Below are positions 49,510 to 56,898 of a stretch of DNA of 59,456 nucleotides, in pieces; the stretch's first letter is position 1; each line of letters starts with the position of its first letter. Made by a program: the position numbers and the translations under genes. The notes under the pieces are model-generated. The model made no database searches, was not told the origin of the DNA, and worked only from the letters and a program-made list of their open reading frames with translations. The stretch spans positions 1-59,456 of the forward strand of contig JAPLGM010000019.1 of the NCBI GenBank assembly GCA_026390165.1, in the 5' to 3' direction. This stretch comes from Campylobacterales bacterium. Its GTDB lineage: Bacteria; Campylobacterota; Campylobacteria; Campylobacterales; Sulfurimonadaceae.

Positions 49510-49516
49510 TTTAACA

Positions 49517-50128
49517 TCAAAGTTTAATAAAATTTTTAAGTATAGCCAAACCATTTCGGTGGCTTTTTTCTGGATGAGGCTGAATTCCCATCACATTGTT
49601 ATGTGCTACCGCGCTCGTAAAACGATACCCGTAAACACTCTCACCAATACTATCCGCTTCATCGCTGCAAATAGCATGATAGGAGTGGACAAAATAGAGA
49701 TAGTGAGCTTCGTCGAGTCCTTCAAAAAGTGGATGATCTTTCGTGAACATTCGATTCCATCCCATATGAGGAACTTTGAGAGGGGTATGAAAACGGCTCG
49801 AATCAAATGCCACGACACGCCCTTTTATCAAACCAAGACCCTCACTAATCCCAAACTCTTCGCTCGACTCAAACAGCAGCTGCATCCCCAAACAAATACC
49901 TAAAAGATATTTTCCGCTCGCAGCATACTCTCTCACCGCTTCGTCCATCCCACCTTCTCGAAGATGCTCCATGGCGTCACCAAAAGCTCCGACCCCGGGC
50001 AGAATAAGCTTCTCATAATTCCCAAGCTTATGAGGATCCGATTCGACCACAACTTTTTCACCCAATAATTCAAAAGCATTTTTAACGCTTGCTAGATTTC
50101 CCATATTGTAATCAACAATTCCAATCAT
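49517..50128 (-). CDS. hisH: imidazole glycerol phosphate synthase, glutamine amidotransferase subunit
   Basis: 203 residues. Catalytic Cys in YLLGICLGMQLLFESSEE, with His and Glu in MGIQPHPEKSHRNG. Supplies ammonia to HisF, which is not in the window. Overlaps the upstream gene by ATGA, with AAGGAG in good position. Confidence 0.95.
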   Translation of the reverse strand: MIGIVDYNMGNLASVKNAFELLGEKVVVESDPHKLGNYEKLILPGVGAFGDAMEHLREGGMDEAVREYAASGKYLLGICLGMQLLFESSEEFGISEGLGLIKGRVVAFDSSRFHTPLKVPHMGWNRMFTKDHPLFEGLDEAHYLYFVHSYHAICSDEADSIGESVYGYRFTSAVAHNNVMGIQPHPEKSHRNGLAILKNFIKL

Positions 50129-51033
50129 TCTAACTCCTTGACATGAGTAAAGCGTATGTAGACAGCCAATCCAATCATCAGCATAGAGACCCCACCGATA
50201 ATATAAATTGCATTTATTAGCATTGCAGGTTCTGTCATCGCAAATTTAAAGACCAACATCAATGCTTCGATGGAGAGGGCAATAATAATAGAACCCAAAA
50301 AGCGTACCATTGTTTTATGGATACTCGATGCAGGATCTTTCTTAGAATGTCCTAGCACCTCCTCTTCGAAAAGTGTTTTGACCAAATCGAATATTGCCAA
50401 CGAGAGGGTGAGTAAAATCGTTGATTCAAAAATATCTTTGATCTCAATTTTATCGTAGGCACCCATACCATACGCTAAAAACCCCTCTACCCCTTTGACA
50501 AAAAGGAGGAGTGCTACAAACGCCAATGCGACAGAAAAAAGGGCATAAATAATTCGGAAAAATTGCCCTGCATAACTCTCCGAAGCAAGGGGATGGGCGA
50601 TTCGAACGACTTCGGTTAAGGGCATATCCAAACAAGCAACATAGACTATTTCTCCATGCTCATCAAAAATAGGTTCCGATGCGGTCACCGTCAGCTCATC
50701 ATTAAGTAACGAGGGATACGGATCGGTAATCGTACAACGACGCTCACGCATTGCACGATAATAGTAGGCTCGTGTAGAGCGATTTTTACCAATATCCTCC
50801 TCGTTTTTTCCATTTTTAAGATAAGTTGCTCCCACTTGATTGCCAGCTGCATCAAGGAGATAAACGGCCTCTGCCCCTTGTAAATCCCCTTTTATTTTAC
50901 GAAGACGTGATGTGATAGCTTCTACTGTAACTGAGGGGAGATGATTGGGGAGATTTTTTTGAAAGAGATAACAAAAATAAGCTCTTGCTTTGGGACGAAT
51001 TTCAGAAAATTGCTGTATGTCTTGAATTACCAT
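50125..51033 (-). CDS. membrane sensor with PDC/Cache-like domain, no output domain
   Basis: About 302 residues. N-terminal extracytoplasmic-type sensor segment (AEAVYLLDAAGNQVGATYL, AYYYRAMRERRCTITDPYPSLLNDELTVTASEPIFDEHG are recognisable pieces) and four membrane spans in the second half. There is no kinase, cyclase or MCP domain. The sensor part precedes the first span and has no signal peptide, so it would be cytoplasmic, which is odd for a PDC fold. ATG 51033 has GGGAGA upstream; a GTG at 51048 overlaps that site. Coupled to hisH by ATGA. Confidence 0.65.
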   Translation of the reverse strand: MVIQDIQQFSEIRPKARAYFCYLFQKNLPNHLPSVTVEAITSRLRKIKGDLQGAEAVYLLDAAGNQVGATYLKNGKNEEDIGKNRSTRAYYYRAMRERRCTITDPYPSLLNDELTVTASEPIFDEHGEIVYVACLDMPLTEVVRIAHPLASESYAGQFFRIIYALFSVALAFVALLLFVKGVEGFLAYGMGAYDKIEIKDIFESTILLTLSLAIFDLVKTLFEEEVLGHSKKDPASSIHKTMVRFLGSIIIALSIEALMLVFKFAMTEPAMLINAIYIIGGVSMLMIGLAVYIRFTHVKELE

Positions 51034-51046
51034 GTTACAGTCTCCC

Positions 51047-51072
51047 ACATTTATATAATATTATATAAATGT
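51047..51072. repeat. perfect 26-bp AT-rich palindrome
   Basis: Both halves match at 13 of 13 positions, from ACATTTATATAAT to its reverse complement. It lies upstream of the sensor gene and upstream of the ssrA promoter, and could be an operator or a bidirectional terminator stem. It shares the 13-mer TCTCCCACATTTA with the hisA leader (49424-49436). Confidence 0.7.
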
Positions 51073-51137
51073 ATTATAACTTAGTTGCCCTTATGGAAAT
51101 TTTTAGATTATTTACACAATTTTGGATACAATACCCC

Positions 51138-51143
51138 TATAAT
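51138..51143 (+). promoter_or_regulatory. -10 box of ssrA
   Basis: TATAAT 15 bases before the mature 5' end of tmRNA. No matching -35 at standard distance. Confidence 0.5.
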
Positions 51144-51158
51144 TTCGGTTATTCCTTT

Positions 51159-51518
51159 GGGGGCGACATGGCTTCGACTGGATCAAGAAGGTTTAGGTTG
51201 CATCGTCGGACTGAGCAATTCCGTTACACGGCTCACACTTGCTTAAACGCAAACAATACTAATTACCGTCCTGCTTACGCTGTAGCGTAAGTTTAACTAA
51301 ACTTTAGGACTGCGCTACCTTCCTATGCTATAACTGGAAGGGCTTGGCGTATAACCCCTGTGATAGCTATATTCTTGGAATGTCTCGGACTTGAATGAGA
51401 ATGCCGTAGCTTTGCTCGTTGTGTGAAGGCGTTTGAAACATAAACAACGAAACTAAGCATGTAGACGCCTTTACAATCTTGGTTTAGGACTCCGGTTCAA
51501 TCCCGGACGCCTCCACCA
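51159..51518 (+). ncRNA. ssrA: tmRNA
   Basis: Starts GGGGGCGACATGGCTTCGAC and ends with the T-arm and acceptor GGTTCAATCCCGGACGCCTCCACCA (three pieces, last 25 bases; encoded CCA). The 5' GGGGGCG pairs with the 3' CGCCTCC. The resume codon is GCA at 51249 and the tag reads ANNTNYRPAYAVA, stop at 51288-51290. Releases stalled ribosomes together with SmpB. The acceptor end is the insertion point of the adjacent mobile element. Confidence 0.97.
51505..51518 (+). other. left attachment site (attL) in ssrA
   Basis: GGACGCCTCCACCA, the 3' acceptor end of tmRNA, repeated in imperfect form at 58349-58361 with one T missing. Confidence 0.7.
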
Positions 51519-51639
51519 CGTTACTTTTTAACTTCCTCCAATACAGTCTAAATAACCTCTAAAACCTCCCTAAAATAGGCACTTTTCCCACTCATTACCC
51601 TACAATAGCGTCTAATACCATTCAATACAATCTATTTTC

Positions 51640-51705
51640 TTAATGTGGTTTTATATGTGGTTCTCATATAATGCTCATTAATGTGGTATTTTTAAGCCAC
51701 ATTAG
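51640..51705. repeat. AATGTGG boxes at the left end of the element
   Basis: TTAATGTGGTT (51640), TATATGTGGTT (51652), TTAATGTGGTA (51678) and the inverted GCCACATTAG (51696). The last two form an 8-bp inverted repeat TAATGTGG/CCACATTA directly upstream of the integrase ribosome site. Matching boxes are found at the right end (58275-58297), as expected for integrase arm sites or an int operator. Confidence 0.65.
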
Positions 51706-51717
51706 AGAGAGGACAAT

Positions 51718-53016
51718 ATGGCAAATAAGAAAATAATACCCCTCACCGATACCGAGATCAAAACCGCCAAACCACGGGAAAAAGAGTACACCCTATCCGA
51801 TGGGAACGGCTTACAGCTTGTAATCAAAACCGATGGTAGGAAAGTTTGGGAAGTACGTTATACAATCGACGGGAAAGCCAAACAAACCACAGCAGGAAGT
51901 TACCCGACCGTATCCCTCAAAGATGCAAGAAAAAAGCGTGACGAACTCAAAGCGAAAGTTTCCATAGGTGTTGACCCTATCCAAGAGAAAAAAGAGATCA
52001 AGGCAATAATCAAACTCGAAGAGGAGAAAGTCGAAGCGTTAGAAAATATGCAGTTTCACAAAATAGTCTATGAATGGCTATCCACTCTTAAAAGTGCCGA
52101 AGTAACCGCCACAAAAAGAAAGAGAGCGTTTGAGCGTGATATTTTCCCTCACTTTTGCAAGTATGACGAAAACCACATTATCACCTCATCAAAACAGTTT
52201 GGCGAAATCAAGCACGGCGAACTCTTGAAGATTATCACCGAAAAGGGGAAAGCTACCGCCGAAACCGCTAATCGTCTCTTTGTCGATTGTAACCGTTTGT
52301 GGACGTATGCAGTGAGTCACGAATACACCGATTTGAATATCACGTTACGGATTGATAAAAGCGTCGTACCCAAAGGGGAAAAAACAAACTATGCCAAAAT
52401 TACCGATGAGAAAATATTAGGGGAGCTTTTGAGAGCCATTGACGGTTACAAAGGGGACGGAGGGGTAATTGTTAAGAATGTTTTGCGCTTTGTCTCCTTG
52501 CTACCTTTACGTGCCGATAACCTTTGTAAACTGAAATGGGATAGCGTGGACTTTGAGAAAGCGATTATCACGATACCACGATCAGAAATGAAAGTGAAAA
52601 ATAAAAACCTCCCAGATTTTACCCTCCCTTTACCTCGTCAAGCAGTAGCAATTCTAAAAGAAATCCAAGAGGTTACAGGATGGGGGGCGTGGGTGTTTCA
52701 CGGTTCAAGAAATATGAAAAACCACGTCAACAAGGTAAGTGCTAGCAGAGCATTAGGTCGGATGGGTTTCAATGATGAGGTAAACGGACGTAAGCAAACG
52801 CTTCACAGCTTTAGGGGTACGTTTGCAAGTTTGGCGCGAACATATCACAAAGAGCACGGGGCAACCTTTGAGACGATGGAAGCGGTACTCGATCATCAAG
52901 AGGGTAACAAGGTAGTGAGAGCCTACACACACAAAGCAGACTACACCGAACAGATGAGGGAGCTTTTGCAGTGGTGGGCGGATTATTTGGATGGGGTGAA
53001 AAAAGCTTTAAACTAA
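51718..53016 (+). CDS. tyrosine integrase, P4-type with DUF4102 N-terminus
   Basis: 432 residues. N-terminal DUF4102 arm-binding domain (LTDTEIKTAKPREKEYTLSDGNGLQLVI, about 6-33), core-binding domain (about 115-215) and catalytic domain with the Arg of LLPLRADNLCKLKW, HxxR of HSFRGTFAS, the His of LDHQEGN and the tyrosine in VVRAYTH. GAGAGAGGA precedes the ATG. Integrates next to its own gene, here the ssrA 3' end. Terminated by the hairpin at 53015-53042. Confidence 0.93.
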   Translation: MANKKIIPLTDTEIKTAKPREKEYTLSDGNGLQLVIKTDGRKVWEVRYTIDGKAKQTTAGSYPTVSLKDARKKRDELKAKVSIGVDPIQEKKEIKAIIKLEEEKVEALENMQFHKIVYEWLSTLKSAEVTATKRKRAFERDIFPHFCKYDENHIITSSKQFGEIKHGELLKIITEKGKATAETANRLFVDCNRLWTYAVSHEYTDLNITLRIDKSVVPKGEKTNYAKITDEKILGELLRAIDGYKGDGGVIVKNVLRFVSLLPLRADNLCKLKWDSVDFEKAIITIPRSEMKVKNKNLPDFTLPLPRQAVAILKEIQEVTGWGAWVFHGSRNMKNHVNKVSASRALGRMGFNDEVNGRKQTLHSFRGTFASLARTYHKEHGATFETMEAVLDHQEGNKVVRAYTHKADYTEQMRELLQWWADYLDGVKKALN

Positions 53017-53042
53017 AAAGCTGTCAAATTAGACAGCTTTTT
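53015..53042 (+). terminator. integrase terminator, first of two related hairpins
   Basis: AAAAAGCTGTC-AAATTA-GACAGCTTTTT: 11-bp perfect stem and T-run, overlapping the integrase stop codon by two bases. Confidence 0.8.
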
Positions 53043-53093
53043 AATGTAGTCCAATATAACCCAATATACTGCAACAGGTACAATGGGTTATAA

Positions 53094-53121
53094 AAAAAGG
53101 TTTCAAATTAGAAACCTTTTT
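53094..53121 (+). terminator. second hairpin of the duplicated unit
   Basis: AAAAAGGTTTC-AAATTA-GAAACCTTTTT, an 11-bp perfect stem and T-run, 79 bases after the first. Confidence 0.7.
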
Positions 53122-53178
53122 CAAGTATTTGAATGTAACCCAATATACTGCACGAATATTAAATAAGGGGTTACAAAA

Positions 53179-53364
53179 ATGGAATATCTCAGATCAAAAG
53201 AAGCCTCCCAATACCTGAAAATTGGAAAAAGTACACTTTGGCTGTTTACAAAGCAAGGTAAAATTAAATCAATCAAACTTAGCGAACGTGTTACGGTGTG
53301 GAATAAAGCGGATATTGATGCTTTCATTGCTTCACGATCAACGGAGGGGGCTGTCAATGCCTAA
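53179..53364 (+). CDS. AlpA/excisionase-like HTH regulator
   Basis: 61 residues: MEYLRSKEASQYLKIGKSTLW then KIKSIKLSERVTVWNKADIDAF, the MerR-like winged helix of AlpA or excisionase proteins that select direction of recombination or switch on int. AAGGGG is upstream. Overlaps the next ORF by eight bases. The duplicated hairpin and TAACCC repeats directly before it are a candidate operator. Confidence 0.8.
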   Translation: MEYLRSKEASQYLKIGKSTLWLFTKQGKIKSIKLSERVTVWNKADIDAFIASRSTEGAVNA

Positions 53365-53668
53365 GCAGTTTAATCCCTATCTATTTGAAAAATGCGTTGA
53401 AACTTGGGAAAAAATAGGACGGCAAACATACGAGAGAGACAAGAACAGTGTAGTGATTTACGTCGCACTATCTGAGTATCTCAAAACAATAGAGGCAGAT
53501 ATTTTGGGAGAACCTGAATATTTGGAAACTACAACGGATAAGAAAATCAAAAACCCAAATTACGGAATTATTGAAGCTATAAAAGCTGAAATCATAGACA
53601 TAGACAAAGCCCTATATCTGAGTTTTTGGGATAAAAAAAATGAGCATAAACGAAGAGGACGGCGGTAA
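53357..53668 (+). CDS. hypothetical protein of the integrative element
   Basis: 103 residues, no recognised family (MPKQFNPYLFEKCVETWEKIG; basic tail KNEHKRRGRR). ATG 53357 has GGAGGGGG six bases upstream and overlaps the regulator gene. Part of the element's early operon. Confidence 0.6.
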   Translation: MPKQFNPYLFEKCVETWEKIGRQTYERDKNSVVIYVALSEYLKTIEADILGEPEYLETTTDKKIKNPNYGIIEAIKAEIIDIDKALYLSFWDKKNEHKRRGRR

Positions 53669-53721
53669 TGGTACGGGATATTATCAGATAACGCCCCACG
53701 GCGAGATGGGCGGTTTAAACA

Positions 53722-54201
53722 ATGCAAGACAATTATACCAAAATAGACAACCGTTTTATAGATGAGGTCATGCAGACGCTCAAAGGCAGTGAAATAGCGT
53801 GTTGTATGGCGATATTTAGAAAGACGAGCGGATGGGGGAAGAAGACCGCTCCAGTGTCAGTTGATGAAATCAGCAAGATAACGGGGATCACTAGACGGCA
53901 TACGGTTTTAGATGCGCTTAACTCTTTGGCAGATAAAGGGATCATCAAAGCGACCAAGACCGCAGGAAAAACGACCGTTTACGGATTTTGTTACAACCTT
54001 AACCAAAACTTAGAAACCAGTGACGAAAAGCGCACCAGTGACATAGAAAACACTAGTGCGAAAAACGTCACTGGTACCAGTGACGGAAAGCGCACCAGTA
54101 CCAGTGACGAAAACCGCACCAGTTCTTCTATATACAAAGAAAAAGAAAGAAAAAGAGAAAGAAAAAGAGAGAGAAAAAGAGAGAGAAAAAGAGAGAGATA
54201 A
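53722..54201 (+). CDS. phage replication protein O-like, N-terminal part
   Basis: 159 codons. Residues 1-95 match the N-terminal DNA-binding domain of lambda O-type initiators: NYTKIDNRFIDEVMQTLKGSEIACC, RKTSGWGKKTAPVSVDEISKITGITRRHTVLDALNSLADKGII is spread over 31-74. A Thr/Ser/Asp-rich linker encoded by iteron-like DNA follows, then a Lys/Glu/Arg run that ends in a stop within the purine repeat. The rest of the protein is open in another frame (to 54589), so this is the front half of a split gene of about 289 codons. Confidence 0.7.
   Translation: MQDNYTKIDNRFIDEVMQTLKGSEIACCMAIFRKTSGWGKKTAPVSVDEISKITGITRRHTVLDALNSLADKGIIKATKTAGKTTVYGFCYNLNQNLETSDEKRTSDIENTSAKNVTGTSDGKRTSTSDENRTSSSIYKEKERKRERKRERKRERKRER
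54016..54123 (+). repeat. ACCAGTGAC iterons and 20-bp palindrome within the replication gene
   Basis: ACCAGTGAC at 54016, 54034, 54076 and 54100, and shorter ACCAGT at 54094 and 54118. The copy at 54076 forms one arm of a perfect palindrome CGTCACTGGTACCAGTGACG (54066-54085). Immediately downstream is the purine tract. Iterons inside the initiator gene followed by an unwinding-prone tract resemble lambda ori. Confidence 0.7.
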
Positions 54202-54589
54202 GGGGGAATTTTATCGACTTAATAAAAAGTTGATTGATAGACACATTCAAAACGTGATAGACAATAGCGGGAATATTCATAATGAGGTGGCATATCGTAA
54301 AACGATGATTAAACAATTCATCAAAGGAGATGAGGCGACAAGAATTGAATTTGAATCGTGGCTACCAACGTATCAGTGCGAAGAGTTACAAGCCAAGTAT
54401 CAAATGAGAAATATTATCACTGTGACAGATCAGGGGAGATTTGAGGGAGAGCTCTTGAATGTTTGGATTGGAGAGAATGGTAAACCGTTATTCTCGATTA
54501 GGGAACCAAATAACTACGAAACCCGAAATTATAATTTCAATAGCATTGAGGGATTAGAGGAATTTTTAGAAAATGGAGGCAATGGATGA
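54056..54589 (+). CDS. replication protein, C-terminal part in a shifted frame
   Basis: The frame is open from a GTG at 54056, but the first 45 codons are an out-of-frame reading of the linker; the genuine part starts in or after the purine tract (about 54140-54198). It continues EFYRLNKKLIDRHIQNVIDN to GLEEFLENGGNG. It overlaps the next gene by ATGA, so the tail is still coupled to downstream expression. Two extra bases in the tract would fuse it with the N-terminal half. Confidence 0.55.
   Translation: MRKTSLVPVTESAPVPVTKTAPVLLYTKKKKEKEKEKEREKEREKERDKGEFYRLNKKLIDRHIQNVIDNSGNIHNEVAYRKTMIKQFIKGDEATRIEFESWLPTYQCEELQAKYQMRNIITVTDQGRFEGELLNVWIGENGKPLFSIREPNNYETRNYNFNSIEGLEEFLENGGNG
54140..54197 (+). 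repeat. 12-bp purine tandem repeat at the frame break
   Basis: AAAAAGAGAGAG three times exactly (54162, 54174, 54186), once with one change (54150), and once as a 10-base unit (54140-54149). All bases are purines. The short unit lacks two bases and is the place where the reading frame is lost. Confidence 0.85.
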
Positions 54590-54819
54590 GTGAGAATACA
54601 CGTAAAACGACCGCTAAAGAGGCTATAAGCGATATTATTGATGAGGTCAAGAGATCAGAGTGTTTGAGTGCAGAAAGAGCGTGTGAGCTAATTGTGAGGC
54701 TTGATGATGAAGTTATGGCAAGAGGATACCGCCCAGAGCTTGCCTACGGTGTCCTTTATGATTTAGCGGAGCATTTAGCAATGAATTTGCAAGATCAAGG
54801 GCAGTTAATAGGGAGCTAA
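54586..54819 (+). CDS. small helical hypothetical protein
   Basis: 77 residues, helical and acidic (TTAKEAISDIIDEVKRSE, ERACELIVRLDDEVMARG). No family recognised. Starts in ATGA overlap with the replication ORF and ends four bases before the second integrase. Confidence 0.6.
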   Translation: MSENTRKTTAKEAISDIIDEVKRSECLSAERACELIVRLDDEVMARGYRPELAYGVLYDLAEHLAMNLQDQGQLIGS

Positions 54820-54823
54820 TAAA

Positions 54824-55939
54824 ATGCCGTTTGATTCAAAACAATGGCAACGGGTGAAGTATCGCGGTGGATACCTAATCGGAATAAAGCAACACAAAGA
54901 CGATACACGGCGTTTTATGTTTGAGGTAAACATTAAGACGATACGGCGGAGAATGTTCGCGGTGATAGATGCTAAGGGCGCAGAGAGGTATATTTTGGCT
55001 ATGGATAAGTATGCAACATTCAAAGCGGACATAAGATCAGGATATTTTATCACGGGGGCTACTTTCGGAGAAATGTTCGCCCGAATGTTGGCAGTAAAAG
55101 ACATTACGCAAAAATGGCGCAAAATGCAAGAATCAACCTACCGCAACCACATAGCCCCATATTTGGGAGATATGAACCTCCAAGATATACGACCTCATCA
55201 CATAGACGCAGTAAAGGCGAAAGCAAATGGGAACGCTCCAGCGACGATCAAAGGTATTATAGCCATTGTAAAGGCTACGCACCGCCAAGCCCAAGAGGAA
55301 AAGATTATCAAAACGCTACCACTAGAACCACGGCATGATGTCAAGGTGATAGCGTCACAACAAAAAACCATAGTAACGGACGCAACGGGCAAGTTTAAAG
55401 CGGTTCACGATGCAATAGTTATGGAGTTTATACACGACCCAACTATAAAAGGTGTCTTTTTATTTGGATTAAATGGACGTAGAAAAGCGGAAGTATTGCG
55501 GATGAGGTGGGAACATATCGACTTCAATACAATGCAATACATTATCCCCTCTGAGCATTCAAAGATAAAGACTAATTTTTCCTTTTCACTCACGTGTGAA
55601 ATAGCGGACACGTTGCAAAAGATCAAAGGTAAACGGCGTGGGCTGATATTCAAGAACCCCAACACAGGAAAAGAGTACAGCAATATTCAATCTCAAATAG
55701 AGCGTGTACGTAAGGTATCGGGGTGGGATGGCTTCACGTTTCACACAATGCGGAACCTTTTAACCTCTATGCTTCATAGTCAAGGCGTTAGTGCAAGTTA
55801 CATGAGTAGCCAATTAGGGCATACAAATCCAAATACAGTATTGCAATACCTATCTATGGAAAGAGTGCAGCCAATCATAGAAACAGTGGTTAATGCGGTG
55901 ATTCATGGAAGCAAAGGAGAGATCATCACAGCACAGTGA
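54824..55939 (+). CDS. second tyrosine recombinase
   Basis: 371 residues. SAM-like core-binding domain (about 80-160) and catalytic domain: the Arg of LNGRRKAEVLRMRW, a Lys near HSKIKTNF, HxxR in TFHTMRNLLTS, His in LGHTNPN, and Tyr in TVLQYLSM. It lacks the DUF4102 domain and is not closely similar to the 51718 integrase. Its last bases lie in the first copy of a 28-bp direct repeat, and the CAGCACAG array follows at once, which makes that array its likely target region (inference). Confidence 0.88.
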   Translation: MPFDSKQWQRVKYRGGYLIGIKQHKDDTRRFMFEVNIKTIRRRMFAVIDAKGAERYILAMDKYATFKADIRSGYFITGATFGEMFARMLAVKDITQKWRKMQESTYRNHIAPYLGDMNLQDIRPHHIDAVKAKANGNAPATIKGIIAIVKATHRQAQEEKIIKTLPLEPRHDVKVIASQQKTIVTDATGKFKAVHDAIVMEFIHDPTIKGVFLFGLNGRRKAEVLRMRWEHIDFNTMQYIIPSEHSKIKTNFSFSLTCEIADTLQKIKGKRRGLIFKNPNTGKEYSNIQSQIERVRKVSGWDGFTFHTMRNLLTSMLHSQGVSASYMSSQLGHTNPNTVLQYLSMERVQPIIETVVNAVIHGSKGEIITAQ

Positions 55940-56159
55940 TTTTCCTACAGCACAGCCACCGCAGGAACGATCAGCGAGAATAGCACAGATCGGTTTCTAC
56001 AGCACAGGAGCGTCACCGCTCCAGTCTTGCATGAGTTTCACACACCACAGCGATTCTCTTACAGCATACGGATTGCACAAAAGTTGACGATAGATAGCAC
56101 AGGAAGCTTTTTACAGCACAGGGATGACCACGAAGCAAAGGAGAGATCATCACAGCACA
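55908..56159. repeat. 28-bp perfect direct repeat, 224 bp apart
   Basis: Copies at 55908-55935 and 56132-56159, beginning GAAGCAAAGGAGAGATCATC and ending in CAGCACA. The first copy covers the end of the second integrase gene. Confidence 0.9.
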
Positions 56160-56160
56160 A
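55929..56160 (+). repeat. paired CAGCACAG box array
   Basis: Four units, each with two boxes of form (C/T)A(G/C)CACAG starting exactly 19 bases apart: 55929/55948, 55981/56000, 56043/56062, 56095/56114. A lone box is at 56153. The 11-base space inside each pair ends in a pyrimidine-rich TTTCTA-like run. Between units there are 25, 35, 25 and 31 unrelated bases, one containing a GAGCG/CGCTC hairpin. No gene is present. Confidence 0.75.
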
Positions 56161-56898
56161 AATTAAATCATATCAAAATAATTTAGTTGTTAAAATGGAA
56201 TGATATAGCGTTTAAGGTTGTGTAAGGCTTTGAACGATACACAGAAAAGTGAAGAAAACGCCCACGGGTTCAGTGTTTCAGGCACGTTTTGAAATGGTCG
56301 GGGTACGGTAGGCATCAAAGGGATAAAAACAGCCATAAAAGCGGTTGCACCCTAAAGTTTTGTATTGCAACTATGCCGAAACTGAAACCAAAATCGAAAC
56401 TAAGGCAAAACTTTAAAGAAAACCCTTTATTGATCGTTCATATTGAACGAAACCCCCACGGGTAGGGGGGGTCAAATCTCTACAACTCCAAAGCCTGTAC
56501 ACCGCCTGTCCTCCCATCTTTTTACAAAAACCGTTTCTAGGGGGGGTACCCTTAGTAACTCGAATTTCTTCGTCACTTTGTCGGTTTGTGGTGGAATTTG
56601 GCTTAAGGTTCAGAGCGTTTTTAATGTAAATCTATGGAGTAGCGTCATTTTTCCAAGGTCGGAAAATTTTTCCACAAACGGCGGAGGGTAACTTAAGACC
56701 CCAATAATATAGTGATTTATGGGTTTTTTACTTGGTTGACAATCCAAGTATGTCAATGGGGACACTCACGGGACAAAAATATCCTCTACATCCCCCGCAC
56801 AGACGGACTTTGAAAAAAACAGTGGGACAGACGTGGGACACTAGTGGGACACGGTAAGAGACATTTACGGGGGTAAGCGCAAAATTGCGCCGAGCTAA
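56161..56898. other. gene-free, dyad-rich region
   Basis: No convincing ORF. Dyads: GTTGCA/TGCAAC (56344-56371), TAAAGTTTTG/CAAAACTTTA (56353-56415) enclosing three GAAAC repeats, CGTTCA/TGAACG (56435-56449), ACTTGG/CCAAGT (56730-56749), and TTGACA/TGTCAA (56736-56756). A 9-mer CCCACGGGT occurs twice (56261, 56455). The content is compatible with an origin, transfer or regulatory region. Confidence 0.5.
56757..56851 (+). repeat. 11-bp-spaced GGGACA iterons
   Basis: GTGGGACA at 56822, 56833 and 56844, plus related TGGGGACA at 56757 and ACGGGACA at 56768. Spacing is 11 bases within each group. This is one helical turn, so a protein would bind all copies on the same face. Confidence 0.75.

Larger units (their letters stand above)
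53015..53172. repeat. 79-bp tandem duplication with hairpins
   Basis: Two units starting at 53015 and 53094. Each has a stem-loop with the loop AAATTA followed by the 17-mer TAACCCAATATACTGCA (53057-53073 and 53136-53152, exactly 79 apart) and a downstream GGGTTA. The stems differ (GCTGTC/GACAGC against GGTTTC/GAAACC) but keep full pairing, so both sides have changed together. Confidence 0.75.

Noticed and set aside
51069-51290. 73-codon ORF over the tmRNA
   Set aside because: It is the ssrA gene; only the last 13 codons, from the GCA resume codon, are translated as the tag.
53640-53765. 41-codon ORF between the hypothetical and replication genes
   Set aside because: No ribosome site and it overlaps the replication gene start; cannot be separated from chance.
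55905-56087. 60-codon ORF over the CAGCACAG array
   Set aside because: Starts inside the integrase gene in another frame, and repeated His/Ser/Thr content merely reflects the DNA boxes.
55929-56160. CRISPR array
   Set aside because: Repeats are imperfect, spacer lengths vary from 25 to 35 with hairpin content, repeats are paired short boxes rather than one conserved unit, and there are no cas genes.
56443-56691. 82-codon ORF in the dyad-rich region
   Set aside because: No ribosome site or family resemblance; crosses several dyads and looks like chance.
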